Made by a program: the position numbers and the translations under genes
Shown: positions 32,919 to 45,103 of the stretch, piece after piece
How the letters are laid out: every line of letters starts with the position of its first letter
How positions within the stretch are numbered: the first letter of the stretch is position 1
Notes under the pieces: model-generated
What the model was told of the DNA's origin: nothing
Databases searched by the model: none
The model's input: the letters and a program-made list of their open reading frames with translations, nothing else
From: Papaver somniferum
Taxonomy: Eukaryota; Streptophyta; Magnoliopsida; Ranunculales; Papaveraceae
Assembly (NCBI RefSeq): GCF_003573695.1
Contig: NC_039358.1
Coordinates: 233,939,560-234,003,559, forward strand
Direction: 5' to 3'
Length of the DNA: 64,000 nucleotides

Positions 32919-34490
32919 ATGCCCGATTTTGTTAATAGGGCTTGGAAAAGAGATACTCTAGGTCGATTGATTAGCGAAAAACCTAGTAGTTCTTCTGATT
33001 TAAGCAGGGAGCTCGAAGATTGTTCTTTTGAGAGCCCTGTTTTTGGAAACTTCAGTTTTGAGAATCTGTCTCTTCGTGAAAATATACCCCTAGTACTTCT
33101 GTTGCCAGCGATGGCAACTTTGAAAGATTACATGTTCCCAACTAGGACCAACCGAGCTTCGTGCATTAAATTGCCAGCCACTACGGCTAATTTCGAGATA
33201 AAACCTAGTATTCTCCAGATGATCCCTATATTCTTAGGAAAAGATGATGAGAACCCTTATTTCCATATTAGGGACTTTGAGGAAATTTGTGGGACAATTA
33301 GAATAAAAGACCTTACTGATGAAGTCTTGAAACTTAAGATGTTTCCCTTTTCCTTGAGAGATAAAGCCAAGACCTGGCTGAACAACCTACCATCTGAATC
33401 CATAGAAACATGGCAGGAACTTATTGCCGCTTCTATATGAAGTTCTACCCTAAGCATAAAACTGCAGTGTTAGGCAGACATTAGTGCTAGTGTGCAACAA
33501 GAGGGAGAGTCTCTTTATAGATTTTTAGAGATTCAATGATCTCCTATCTCAGTGTCCTCACCATGGATTTGATAAGATGAAACTTGTACAATTATTTATG
33601 ATGGTTTAGACTATTCGACCAAAGCCATGGTTGAGTCTATGTGCGCTGGTGAGTTCACTAGTAAAAATGCTGATGATGCTTTTACCTTCTTAGAGTTATC
33701 GCTGAAAATCCCAACAGTGGGAGTCTTGTGTGAACCCCCTAAAAGACTCTTGTCAATAGAAGTAGCACCAATGTGGTAGATACAAGTTTTGGTCAGATGC
33801 TAAGTTTGCTGCTTTATCTAGAAGGTTAGAAGCGTTGGAATGAATCAACCTAAAAATAAGTCCCTTGTTGAACCTAATAGAGCCTCTCAAATCTCTAGTT
33901 GTGGAATAGAGCCCGATAACTCATTTTGGGAAGGTCAGGTTAGTGAAGAGCAAGCTCATGCTGTCTATAACAATGCTAGGTTTGAGAACCGTCAGAAGTT
34001 TGACCCCTACTCAGAGACCTACAACCCTGGTTGGAGAAACCATCCTAATTTCTCTTGGTCTAAGGGCCAGAATCAAGGCCAGTCTAGTAATTCTCAGCCT
34101 CCCCCAGGTTATACTAAGAACCCTTCAGGACAGACCCAGAACCCATCTGAGAATAGAATAACTAGCTTAGAGGAAACCCTTAGTATATTAAGGAAGAGCC
34201 AGGAAATGCTATCACAAACCAGGAAATGTTAGTAAAAAGCCAGGGTAATTTTCAAGAGGAAACCAAACAGAATTTTAAGAATAGTGCCCAGTCTTTTGCT
34301 AAATTAGAACTTCAAGTCGGCCAAATAGCTAAGTATATTAATGAGAGAGAGGAAGGAAGGTTCCCTAGTCATACTGATCCTAACCCTAGAGAGAGAAATC
34401 GTACAGTCATGTTAACTCTGTTACGACCCTTAGGAGTGGAAGGAAAGTTGATAATAAGGTCGACATACCTGAAAGTGAACATGCTGTAGT
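32919..34490 (+). pseudogene. Athila Gag, frame-broken
   Basis: Nucleocapsid precursor. The frame opens at the ATG at 32919. An Athila-like Gag core follows an internal Met near 33111 (ATLKDYMFPTRTNRASC, then FEIKPSILQMIPIFLGKDDE and the helical FPFSLRDKAKTWLNNLPSES). Near 33434 a one-base loss shifts the frame and ends it at 33440. Gag text continues in other frames, with stops, through about 33730. A further block at 33840-34232 carries YNPGWRNHPNFSWS and a Q/S/P-rich stretch typical of the Athila Gag C-terminus, then 34226-34489 (helical, KLELQVGQIAKYIN). No CCHC knuckle is visible. At least three breaks. Confidence 0.85.
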
Positions 34491-34599
34491 TCACCCTTAA
34501 GAGAAAGACTGATAGAGTCTCTAAAGAGACCAATGAGGGTCATGTGAGCTTTTTTCCCAGAGCCCCATTCCCCAGCTGCTAGTTCCGACTAAGAGGGAG

Positions 34600-35715
34600 T
34601 CCAACTTTAATGATATATTGGAGGTTTTTAAGCAGGTTAATATCAACCTTCCATTATTAGATGCAATTAGGCAGATTCCCTCTTATGCCAAGTTCCTTAA
34701 GGACTTGTGTACGCGAAAGCGTAAGCTCAGTGTCCAGAAGAAAGCCTTCATAGCTAGTCACGTGAGTTCTATTATTCAGAATACCACTACTCCTAAGTAT
34801 AAAGACCCAGGGTCCCCTACCATTGCTTGTACAATAGGTAAGTACCGTGTTGAGAAAGCATTGCTTGACTTAGGAGCCAGTGTGAACTTACTTCCATATC
34901 ATGTGTACCTTAAGCTAGGACTTGGTGAGATGAAACCTACCCAGATGACACTTCAGTTAGCTGATAGGTCCATTAAAATTCCTCGTGGTGTGATCGAGGA
35001 TGTTCTCATAGAGGTTGACTAGTTTATTTATCCAGTGGATTTTGTTATCCTAGATACCGAACATGCCCCTGACCCAGGGAACCAAATACCAGTGATCTTA
35101 GGTCGCTCGTTTTTAGCTACATCCAAGGCGATCATTAACTGTCGAAATGGTATTATGAATTTTTCTTTTGGTAATATGACTATTGAGCTGAACATTTTTA
35201 ATATCAGTAAGCTAACCTCTGAACTAGATGACTCGAATATAGAAGAGGTGAACATGATAGGAACATTAGTCGAGGAGTCATTACCAAACACTTTGTTAGA
35301 AGATCCATTAGAGAAATGCCTAGCTCACTTTGGGATTGATTTTGATGATGATAAGGTGATTAATGAGGTGAATGCTTTGTTAGATTCAACCCCTTTGTTA
35401 GATACTAGTAATGGATGGAAACCTAAGTTCGAACCACTACCAGTTTCTAAGTCTACCCTAGTTCCTTCTTTAGAAGAGCCTCCTAAGTTGGACCTAAAAC
35501 CATTGCCAGATACCCTGAAGTATGTGTTTTTAGGCCCGTCTGAGACTTTACCTGTGATTGTTTCTTCCGACTTGGATAGAGATCAGGAAAGTAGGCTAGT
35601 AACCGTCCTTCAAAACAACAAGGAAGCTTTAGGGTGGACCATAGCAGACATTAAGGGTATAAGTCCTACTTTGTATGCATCAGATCTATTTAGAGGAAGA
35701 CACCAAACCTTCTAG
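34600..35715 (+). pseudogene. Athila aspartic protease region with in-frame stop
   Basis: Processes the Gag-Pol polyprotein. The catalytic motif LLDLGASVNLLPY (D-L-G-A-S) lies near 34863-34900, followed by the flap-like LQLADRSIKIPRGV. A TAG at 35020-35022 interrupts the domain. The same frame continues with FVILDTEHAPDPGNQIPVILGRSFL-type text (split here: VILDTEH..., PVILGRSFLATSKAIINC), which is the usual C-terminal half. A spacer rich in acidic residues leads towards RT. The frame leaves the RT frame near 35670. Confidence 0.85.
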
Positions 35716-37010
35716 GGAGATGCAACGTCGACTAAACCCCAATATGAAAGAAGTAGTTCGAACTGAGGTTCTTAAGCTATTAGATGCAGGCATTATCTAC
35801 CCTATTTCAGACAGTAAGTGGGTCAGCCCCGTTCAGGTTGTTCCCAAGAAATCTGGTATTACTGTAGTCCAGAATGATAACAATGAGTTAATCCCGACCC
35901 GAGTGACCACGGGTTGGCGTGTTTGTATTGACTATAGGAAATTGAACAAGGTCACTAGGAAGGACCACTTTCCCCTTCCCTTCATCGACCAGATGCTAGA
36001 GAGATTAGCTGGACATAGTCACTACTGCTTTTTAGATGGCTACTCTGGATATAATCAGATCGTTATTGCCCCAGAAGACCAGGAGAAAACCACTTTTACC
36101 TGTCCCTTTGGTACCTTTGCGTATAGACGCATGCCTTTCGGGCTATGTAATGCCCCTGCGACTTTTCAGCGTTGCATGATGAGCATATTTTCTGACATGG
36201 TAGAACGGTTCTTAGAGGTCTTTATGGATGATTTTTCAGTGTTTGGTTCATTTCGATGAGTGCTTGCATCATTTGTCATTAGTTTTGACTAGGTGTAAGG
36301 AAAAGAATTTAGTGCTTAATTGGGAGAAATGTCACTTTATGGTTCGTTCAGGAATTGTTCTAGGGCATATTGTATCTTCAAAGGGTATAGAGGTAGATAG
36401 AGCCAAAGTTGACCTTATTAAAACTTTACCGGTCCCAAAAACCGTAAGAGATATTAGGTCATTCTTAGGGCATGCTGGTTTTTATCGTCGTTTCATTAAG
36501 GATTTTAGCTTGATGTCTAGACCTCTTTGCAATTTGCTTGCAAAAGATGTTAAGTTTGTCTTTGATGATGCTTGTTTAGAGGCTTTTGAGAAGCTTAAGT
36601 CATTACTCACTACCGCCCCCATAGTCCAGGCACCCAACTGGAACCTACCCTTTGAGATCATGTGTGATGCTTCAGATTATGCTATTGGTGTTGTGCTAGG
36701 TCAGCGAGAAAATAAGTTACTTCATGTGATTTACTATGCTAGCAAAACTCTGAATGATGCCCAGTTGAACTATACCACTACCGAGAAGGAACTATTAGCC
36801 ATTGTGTTTGCCTTAGACAAGTTTAGACCCTATCTCTTAGGTTCTAAGATCATCATATATACTGATCATGCTGCTTTAAAATATCTTTTGTCTAAGAAGG
36901 ATACTAAACCTAGATTGATTAGGTGGATTCTGTTGTTGCAAGAGTTTTCTCCAGACATTAGAGACAAAAAGGGTGCCGAAAATGTTGTAGCAGATCACTT
37001 GTCTAGGCTA
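35675..37010 (+). pseudogene. Athila reverse transcriptase and RNase H
   Basis: RNA-directed DNA synthesis and template removal. RT motifs in order: RRLNPNMKEVVRTEVLKLLD, WVSPVQVVPKKSG, WRVCIDYRKLN, FLDGYSGYNQI, FAYRRMPFGLCNAPATFQRC and the catalytic [10 protein letters not shown] at about 36217-36247. A frame change near 36245 moves reading to the frame at 36228, which continues [20 protein letters not shown], then [12 protein letters not shown] and the RT thumb/connection. RNase H follows at about 36655-36990: [46 protein letters not shown]. The second Asp of RT's FMDD pair and the RNase H DASD/TDH residues are intact, so only frame breaks disable it. Confidence 0.92.
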
Positions 37011-38381
37011 GTTGTTAGTTCCCCAGATGATTCCCTTCCTATAAGGGATAGCTTTCCTGATGAACAATTGTTCTTTGTTACCCAATTACCTTGGTATGCG
37101 AATATAGTGAACTATCTTGTTACTGGTCGAATGCCCCAACATTGGGGTAAACAAGATCGTTCTAGATTTTTAGCCGAGGTTAAGCACTTCTTTTGGGATG
37201 ATCCTTATTTGTTTAAGTATTGTCCAGACCAGATTATTAGGAGATGTATACCTGAGAGTGACCAGTCCAGTATTATTTCCTTTTGTCATGATCATGCTTG
37301 TGGGGGTCACTTTAGTGCTAAGAAGACTGCTGCTAAGATATTGCAGTGTGGATTCTATTGGCCTTCGTTGTTTAAAGACTCCCAGTTACTGTGTTACTTG
37401 TGAACGTTGCCAGAAATTAGGAACCATTTCCCGTAGGAACATGATGCCCTTGAACCCGATTCTGATTGTTGAGGTCTTTGATGTGTGGGGTATTGACTTT
37501 ATGGGTCCGTTCCCTAATTCTTTTGGTAACCTATACATCCTTGTCGCTGTAGACTATGTCTCTAAGTGGATTGAAGCGGTTGCGTGTAAAACCAATGACC
37601 ATAGGGTTGTGATAGAGTTCTTGAAAGAAAATATACTTACACGTTTTGGTACACCGCGAGCTATAATTAGTGATGGAGGGTCGCACTTTTGTAATGGACC
37701 TTTTAGGCTTTTAATGAAGAAATATGGTATTACTCATAAGGTAGCTACCCCGTATCATCCACAGACTAGTGGTCAAGTTGAGGTTTCCAATAGGGAGATA
37801 AAACGTATATTAGAGAAAACAGTTAATCCTAATCGGAAAGACTGGTCGTCTAGGCTTACTGATGCCTTATGGGCTTACCGTACTGCGTTTAAGACCCTAT
37901 TGGAATGTCGCCTTATCGGCTTGTTTATGGAAAGGCATGTCATTTACCTGTTGAGTTAGAACATAGAGCTTATTGGGCTGTTAAGAAGCTAAATTTTTCA
38001 CTCGACAAGGCAGGAGCCCATAGGAAACTCCAGCTCAATGAGTTGGAAGAGATTCTTAGAGATGCGTATGATAGTGCGAAGGAGTATAAGAACAAAATGA
38101 AACTTGTGCATGATAGGAATATTCTAAGAAAGACATTTTCTCCAGGTAAAAAAGTTCTTCTGTATGATACCCGCTTACATCTTTTCCCTGGGAAGTTGCG
38201 TTCTCGGTGGACGGGTCCTTTTATTGTTTGCACTGTTTTTCCTCATGGAGATTTTGAAATTAAGTCACCGGATGGTAGTAGTTCTTCGAAGGTTAACGGT
38301 CAGAGATTGAAACCCTTTTTAGAGCCCTTGCCTACAGGTGATGTTGAGGAGGTCCCTCTGGAGGACCCTGTTTACCTTTGA
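37010..38381 (+). pseudogene. Athila integrase
   Basis: Inserts the cDNA into the genome. The zinc-binding half has H-X3-H-type [13 protein letters not shown] and, after a frame change near 37390, CERCQKLG. The catalytic core shows [16 protein letters not shown] (first Asp), [10 protein letters not shown] (second Asp) and a [16 protein letters not shown] stretch (Glu), so the D,D35E triad is present. A second frame change near 37900 leads to [20 protein letters not shown] and the C-terminal domain ([25 protein letters not shown]), ending at 38381. Length and order match Athila pol. Confidence 0.92.
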
Positions 38382-39690
38382 TTGACTATCGAGGCGGATT
38401 GTATGTTGTATATTAGTTTTTGATTTTCTTCACCCAGGTACTATCTTTCCAACTTGTCCTCGTGTTATGTTACTTTTGGTACTGCTCTTTCATTAAAAAC
38501 ATTGAGGACAATGTTAGATTTAAGTTTGGGGGTGGGGAAGAAACTTTTTGTTAGTTTTAAGTTGCAATAAATAAACTCCAGAGCCTAGAAATTTACGCCT
38601 TTTAAGGATAGCACTAACCAATCTAAGTGGATGGAAACATTTTTGTTTTAGGAGTTGAGGAACCAATCTGACTAGATGGAAACATCTATAGAGTCTATTC
38701 ATAAAAGCACAGAGCTCAAGTGTTAGAATTAACATGATAGTTTCGCCATATCTCGTCGAGTCCTTTTCACTTTCTATTTTTAGTTTTCTTTTATTTCAAT
38801 TGATTTGGTGGGGCACACGATTCAAGTTGTTACCTTTGTTAGGGTGAAATAGATTGACTGAGTTACCTTTTCAAAAAAAAAAAATTAGGCCAGACCAGTA
38901 GACCAATCGGAATAAATACTAACACTTGTATAGCAATATGTGTGTGTTCTCCATGTTTCCGTCGCCTAAGCAAGCGTGGAATGCAGGACCCGTGGGAACT
39001 ATCGTGTAATCTGATGACAAGAAGCATGCGCTTGGATCAAAAAGATCTATTCATGCCGTTAAGTTAAAAAAAATGGTTATTGTTATGTGTAGTCAACTGC
39101 TGGTTCCCTTGTATTTGCCAGTTTGTTGATCTAGATTTAAGTTATTGACCGTTGGTTCCCTTGTATATGCCAGTGTGTTAATATTAGTCAGACCGGTATC
39201 TCAGTCATTTAGGTTAGGTTCATCTTGACAGAGGCCTTCAGACAGATATGGGAAACACCGTTCGCTTTTCAACCATCTACATTTTTCTTTTTCCGTCTTC
39301 TTAATCTTTTCATGTGATTGGTCTGACTCCGAGTATGATGTCCATCGTGAAACTATCTTAGTAGAGCTCTGTCACTTATATGATTTTTAGTATGCTTGAG
39401 TGAAAACTCGTGTACAGTAATTGGAATTTCGCATCGGGGTACTTCCTCCTATAGTCAATGATTGTATGCCAACCAAGGAGATTCTTTAGTGCCTTCCAAG
39501 GTTCGTTGTAGATAGCTAGGGTCTGGAGTAAAGGATTTGTGGGTACACCTCTGGTAAACCCTCCGGAGACAACACTCCGCCACTAGGGCCACCAGTGGTT
39601 TAACGGCTTGCTGCACGTGCTAAGTGTAGTCATTTTACTTTCTATATTAGATTTGCTCGAGGACTAGCAAATAATAAGTTTGGGGATATT
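38382..39690 (+). other. non-coding 3' region with two polypurine tracts
   Basis: TAAGTTTGGGGGTGGGGAAG at 38521 follows ACATTGAGGACAATGTTAGA, and AATAAGTTTGGGGATATT at 39673-39690 abuts the 3' LTR. The 1.1 kb between them is where some Athila elements carry an env-like ORF, but here there is no significant frame. The repeated phrase TGGTTCCCTTGTAT(A/T)TGCCAG occurs near 39101 and 39153. Confidence 0.75.
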
Positions 39691-41228
39691 TGATAGACAC
39701 ATTTTTGTGTATAATTTGTCCTCAATGTCCGTATTGTTGGAACTCTATTTTTGTACTAATATTGTGTTTTTTATGTATTTTTAGGAAATGAACATTTTTG
39801 GAAAATTCGGCTCGAAAAGTTGATTTTGGCACCCGGAGGACAAGTGTTATTCGGACACTCGCTTTTGGATAAGGGGTAACCTAATTACTAAGGGGCACCC
39901 CCAGGTCACCCCCAAGGAAGCTGCTATTCGCACCCCAGTTCAGGATAGGGGGACACCCTTTCTTCTTCGTTTGAAAACTGTTTTTTGGCGGGAAATGAAA
40001 TTCTCAACTGGCAGAAGTTTGATCAAAAAAATGAAGGGGTTACGGGTCGATTCAATGGCTGAAATTTGATAGAGAGATGTGATATAGGTTAAGGAACACA
40101 TTTTGGGCAGTGGGTTCGATCGGAATTGGCTGGAAAACGCGTGATGATTCACACACCCAAAACAGAGCACGTGTACTGTAACACGAGCAAAATTGAAGTT
40201 CTTGTGTGCATGGAGGAGTTCTCCTGGCGTTGGAAGAGTGTTGAGGCGTGAATAAGTCGAATGGGAGCGTGCAAGAAGCAAGTTGGCGTGAGAAAATTCT
40301 TTAAATGGCAATTATTCTCTATTTTTGGCAGCAAGGAATAATCGAATTAAAGAGATTATATACAAAATCAATGGTCGGATTTTTGACCTTAATTCACTAT
40401 AAATACACGTACAATTGAAGCTAGCAAGTTTGGAGAGTCTGGGGGAAAGTTTAGGAGTCGAGAGAATCAAAAGAAAATCACGCAGAGAAGAGAAGAGTTC
40501 TGCTGGTGTAGTTGAAGACAAAGAACATTGTACAGTCCAGGAAAGTCGTTGATTAGGGTCGCATATTTGCGACAATTCTCAGTTCCTTTCCCGCGACGAT
40601 CTTACAGCACTTCTGAAGTGTCGTTCTTCCCTACGCTTCCTGTGTGTCGCAAAGGACAGTCTTAAAACGATTTCTTTTTATTTCATCATTTGTACTCAAC
40701 TTTTGAGCATTAATAAAATCTTTTGAGTATTTTTCCAACATGATGAGTGGCTAAAATACCTGGTGATTGAGGCAATGGAGGATCTATTCACTCATGTTTG
40801 ATTGGTAATATTTTTATTTATAATTTCGTTAATTATTTATTTTATTTAATTCACTTGGATAAAAATATAAAAAAAGGGATAAAATGGTTTTCTTAATTAT
40901 TTGTGAATCAGTTTGATGTTTTATGCTTAGAATATATTCTTTGATAAATCATGCTTAAGGATTACAACTTAATATTTGGACACCTTTTAAATTAAAAAGT
41001 GATTTAATAAGAAAAAGAGCTTAATAATAATTTCTGAAATGTTATTTATAACCAATCAACTTTAAGTAGTAGTGAATCCTGAGCCTTAATCTTTCTAAAA
41101 TCTTGACATTACTATTAATTTCCTTCATTTATTTATTTGTTTAAATCTTAAAAAAAAAGAGTTACCTTCACAAGTTCGAAAAGAACCAGTTTTCACCACT
41201 ATCTACAACAACATTTGAAAAAACATCA
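39691..41228 (+). repeat. 3' LTR of the Athila element (1538 bp)
   Basis: TGATAGACAC... to ...AAAACATCA, collinear with 30313-31852, with substitutions clustered in the first 200 bases and length changes only in A-runs. Confidence 0.93.
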
Positions 41229-41240
41229 ATAACTCGCCCC

Positions 41241-41817
41241 CAGTATGTAGTGGTGTCATGCTGCTCAATGCTCGTGCAAGGGTGCACTTCTCTGCTGTAT
41301 TTTGCTCGTGCATGGGATGAAAAGTTGATTTCTTCTGTTATCTTGAATTCGAGCAGGGCCAATTCCGCTATTCAAAATGCGCGTAGAGTTGAGATGTGTA
41401 CATTTTCATATGCCTGGGCAGGTGAAAATGTTCGCCACATTTGTTGGCATCCCATTTGATGTGTATACACTTGAAATAGGGAAAAAATGCTCGAACTGTT
41501 CATTCACCCTATCTGCGAGGTGTCAAAGATGCTGCTAACAGTAGACTTGAACTGTACTTTTTTGCCATTTAAGAATGACTGCGGATTCGAACGTCCATAG
41601 TAGCTTATACTTAAACACGAACAATTTTGATAAAATGTGGAATACCAAAATAATGTTGAATTAAATTTCTGAATAGAAATAACAAGATAAGTACCTACTG
41701 CTCGACAACAACTTCCTCGTTAAAACCTTTGCGTGTAAAACCTAGTTGGATAAAACCATCATAAAGGAAAAAGAGTGCAACACAGCAGGATTTGAACCTA
41801 CTCCTATGCGAATTTAG
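41241..41817 (-). other. 3' untranslated part of the Tat element
   Basis: Between the integrase C-terminus and the PPT-like modules on the minus strand. The small frames show no domain. Repeated CTCGTGCA(A/T)GGG-type phrases occur at 41270-41315. Confidence 0.45.
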
Positions 41818-43566
41818 CTAATGATAAAACTTCTTCAAGTGGAACGAATTCCATGGATTCCATGGTTTTGAATCTTGAGTACCATCGAGGTTCCTTAGGT
41901 AATAGGATGCACGAGACGCTACCATGTCCAATATGTATGGACCTTCCCAGTTTGCTCCGAGATTTTCACAGTTTGGTTCCATTGTGGCTGCTCGGGTTTT
42001 CTTCAAGACATATTCCCCTAGTTTGAATGACCGTTCTCGGACCTTACGATCATAGATCAGCTTGATTTCCTGCTGGTATCATACCAACTGTTGTAAGGAT
42101 ATTTCTATTTTTTCTTCTATCAACTCTTTATCCAAAGCCAGTATGTTGTCGTTTTTCCCATATTTGACAGAATGAGTTTTGGTAGTCTTGAGATGTACCT
42201 CGGTAGGTATGAATGGGGAGAATCCAGTGGATCTTTTTGGGGTTTTCCGGTAAGACCATAAGACTCCAGGGAACTCCTCTGTCCACTTTCCCTTCGTCTT
42301 TTCTTGAGTTTGTCCATAATAACACGATTTGTTGCTTCCGCCTGCCCATTGCTTTGAGCATAATATGGAGCAGAAAAGTTACGGAGAATGTTCAGGTTCT
42401 CATAGAATTCTTTGATCACTCCGGAATCGAACTGCTTTCCATTATCTGATACCAGCTCGTGTGGGACCCCAAATCTGCAGACGGTGTTCTCCCATATGAA
42501 CCTTTTTACGTCGTATCTGTTAACATGTACCAATGCAACTTCCTCAACCCATTTTGTAAAATAATCAGTTACGACCAGTATATATTTCACTCCTCCCGGA
42601 GCTCGGGGGAGTGGTCCGACGATGTCTAGTCCCCACTTATCGAACGACCAGGGACTAAAAACTGGGTGCAATTCGTTGGCGGGCCTTTTAGGAATTGGAG
42701 AGTGATCTTGGCATGGTACACATTTCTGCGAGTATTCTTTAGCATCTTTCTTCATATATGCCCAAAAGTACCCCTGGATAAGTATCCTTTGGGCGAGACT
42801 ACACCCTCCAAAATGGTTGCCACATATTCCTTCATGAGCCTCCGCCAATATCCGTTGTCCTTCTTCGGCTGATACGCATTGCAAAAATGGATCCAAATTT
42901 ACAAGTTTGCAGTATAACTGTCCCTCGATCATTGAATGTCTCTATGCGTTCATTTTAACCTTTGAAGTGAGTTTCTCATCTTCTGGGAGTTCACTAGTTG
43001 TCAAATATTGGATATAAGTTTGACGCCAGTCTGGAACGTTTTCAGCAAGATTGCATGAATCGTCTATCACTGGACTGTAAACATCCATAATGTTGTCAAA
43101 TTTTCGATATCTTCCTGTGCTGATGTAATTACCCTCTCGCACCCACTAGTGTGTTCGAGAGCCAAAACAAAGTGGTTGTCGGAGATGATAGGTAACTCTT
43201 GGAAATACAATACAACAAAACGGATGGTATCAGTATCGACTGTGGAAGACAAATATGCTAAAGCGTCTGCGTGCCTGTTTTCCAACTGTGGTCGCTGCCC
43301 GATAGAGACCTAGTCGAATTCGTTGACCAGCTCTCTCATACGATCCAAGTATAAGGCCATCCTCTCTTCTTTTTCTCTGTAGGTGCCCAGAAACTGATCA
43401 ACTACTAGCATGGAATTTATGATCAGCTTCATTATTGGATGCACGAAAACCTAATCTGGTCGCTTTCTCGATCCTCGAACCTTCGGGAGTAAGGATGACA
43501 CATCCAACTCCATCTCCACCAATATTTGATGACCCATTAGTAAACACGGTCCATAATGGCTCAGGT
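41818..43566 (-). pseudogene. Tat-lineage RNase H and integrase, broken and truncated
   Basis: Read leftward from 43566: RNase H (LWTVFTNGSSNIGGDGVGCV, LGFRASNNEA), the spacer typical of Tat (ENRHADALAYLSSTVDTD at 43280), then integrase at 42932-42120 with zinc-binding HEGICGNHFGGCS and CVPCQ, core WGLDIVGPLPRAPGG (Asp), LVSDNGKQFDSG (Asp) and GQAEATNRVI (Glu), and the C-terminal GANWEGPYILDM block at 41960-41818. Stops and frame changes separate the blocks. The RNase H is cut at 43567 by element D. RT, protease and gag of this copy are not found beyond D. Confidence 0.9.
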
Positions 43567-44071
43567 TGTGAGGGTAAAATATCAACTCGACAAGTGGCGC
43601 AAGATCTAGACGAGAGCACCATATAATACTACAAGCAACCACACAATAATACAACCTTTTGTAATCCTTATCTTATCTAGTCATAACCTAGTCAGCCCTA
43701 AGGGCATAAATGTAATTCAATGTACACCATATCTCCTATATAAAGAAACGAGATATAGGTTAGAGAGGTTCCTTCTTCTCTCCGGTTTTCCCTTTTTTCT
43801 CGGCGAGCTAGAGCCTAGCTTCTCATATTCTTCCATGGATGGAGTTTCAAGTCCCATGAGGACCTCCATTCATGGATCTTTGTGTATCACCACCCATAAT
43901 AGTGAAAACCAAGTGGATGGAAGTCTTTAATGGCCGAACCACTATAAATTCCTTGTGTCAATCTTTACTTTCTGGCTATTTATTTCTTATTTGTGAATGA
44001 ATCTAGCTTGTTAGTAGTTTTCTAGTCTTTAAATCTTGTTGGATGTAGTAGTCAGATTTTATGCAACTACA
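43567..44071 (+). repeat. 5' LTR of element D (505 bp)
   Basis: TGTGAGGGTAAAATATC... to ...ATGCAACTACA, with TATATAAAG at 43738 and the U5 motif at 43913-43949. The start is shared with the LTRs of E. Confidence 0.85.
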
Positions 44072-44074
44072 TTT

Positions 44075-44091
44075 TGGCGCTAGAAACAGGG
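44075..44091 (+). other. primer binding site of element D
   Basis: TGGCGCTAGAAACAGGG, identical to that of element A. Confidence 0.8.
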
Positions 44092-44623
44092 AGGTATGAA
44101 GATATAATCTACCTCCCTAATAACATCTCTATATTGTTTTCATAATATCCATGAGAGAAGTGGATCTCATACCACTGTGTAAAAATTCTGTTAGAATTTA
44201 TGAGTAGAGCTCGGGCTCATTCACGATCCATGCGATCTGTGGAGTCTTGAAAACCCTCGAAATTAACAGATTTACACCTTTTTAGTTGATTTTATTTAAT
44301 TTTTATGTTCTTTTGAGATTTCATGTATCTCCCTCAAGATGCTCAAGAGAGTAGAAGATCGCGGTGAAAATGAAGTTTCAAACACTTCGGCACTTAAGCG
44401 ATCTCCTCCATGAAAGGGCTGGGAAGAATTTTTAGCCAAGGGGAAAAACAGTAATTATCGTTGTCCTCTCCGATGTTAGAAGACATCAGTTGATGTAATT
44501 TTTAGATCTACAATTTTTTGAACAAAAACTTTGAAAAACAAAGCTAAAAATGAAGATTTTGGCTGGTCATAATCTATCTTTCTTAGATGAGAACCGATTC
44601 AGGTTACATTTCTTAGATGTCAC

Positions 44624-45083
44624 TGTGAGGGCAAAATATCAGCTCGCTACGTGGCGCAAGATTAGGAGCCAAAGTATCTTACTATGATACACCCAACTAC
44701 AATATGTACACCCAACTACTTGGTGTTATCCTATCTAGTCAGTCCTATGGACACAAATGTATTAATGTAACCGCCTACCCTATATAAGAGAAAGAGAAAT
44801 AGGGTTAGGGTATGGTCTCTAGCTAAGGCTAGACCTCTCTCTCCTGCTAGCTAAAGGGCCTCATTTTTCTTCCTTAGAGCTCCATGAGAGCCTCTCCGAT
44901 GGAGATTATGTAACAACTCACAACATAGTGAAATCCGTGGTTGTAGGTCACAATCGACCGAACCACGTAAAAAGATCTGTCTCCCTTTACATTCCTGCAT
45001 CTTTATCTTCTTTTGTGTGTGTTTGATGTGTTTTGATGGATAAAATCATCATGGGTGTAGGCATCAGAAAAGATGCAACTATA
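44624..45083 (+). repeat. 5' LTR of element E (460 bp)
   Basis: TGTGAGGGC... to ...GCAACTATA. TATATAAGAG at 44781, U5 motif at 44936-44971. Confidence 0.92.
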
Positions 45084-45086
45084 TTT

Positions 45087-45103
45087 TGGCGCTAGAAACA
45101 TGG
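45087..45103 (+). other. primer binding site of element E
   Basis: TGGCGCTAGAAACATGG, one base different from those of A and D. Confidence 0.78.

Larger units (their letters stand above)
30313..41228 (+). mobile_element. Athila-lineage Ty3/gypsy element, complete but coding-defective
   Basis: Flanked by ATAAC at 30308-30312 and 41229-41233. The order is LTR, primer binding site, gag, protease, RT, RNase H, integrase, an internal purine tract, non-coding 3' region, final purine tract, LTR. The RT motif FMDDFSVFG and the Gag N-terminus are of the Athila type. The LTRs differ by about 20 substitutions in 1.54 kb by eye (about 1.5%), yet the coding region has at least seven breaks. No env-like ORF is seen. 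Confidence 0.93.
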
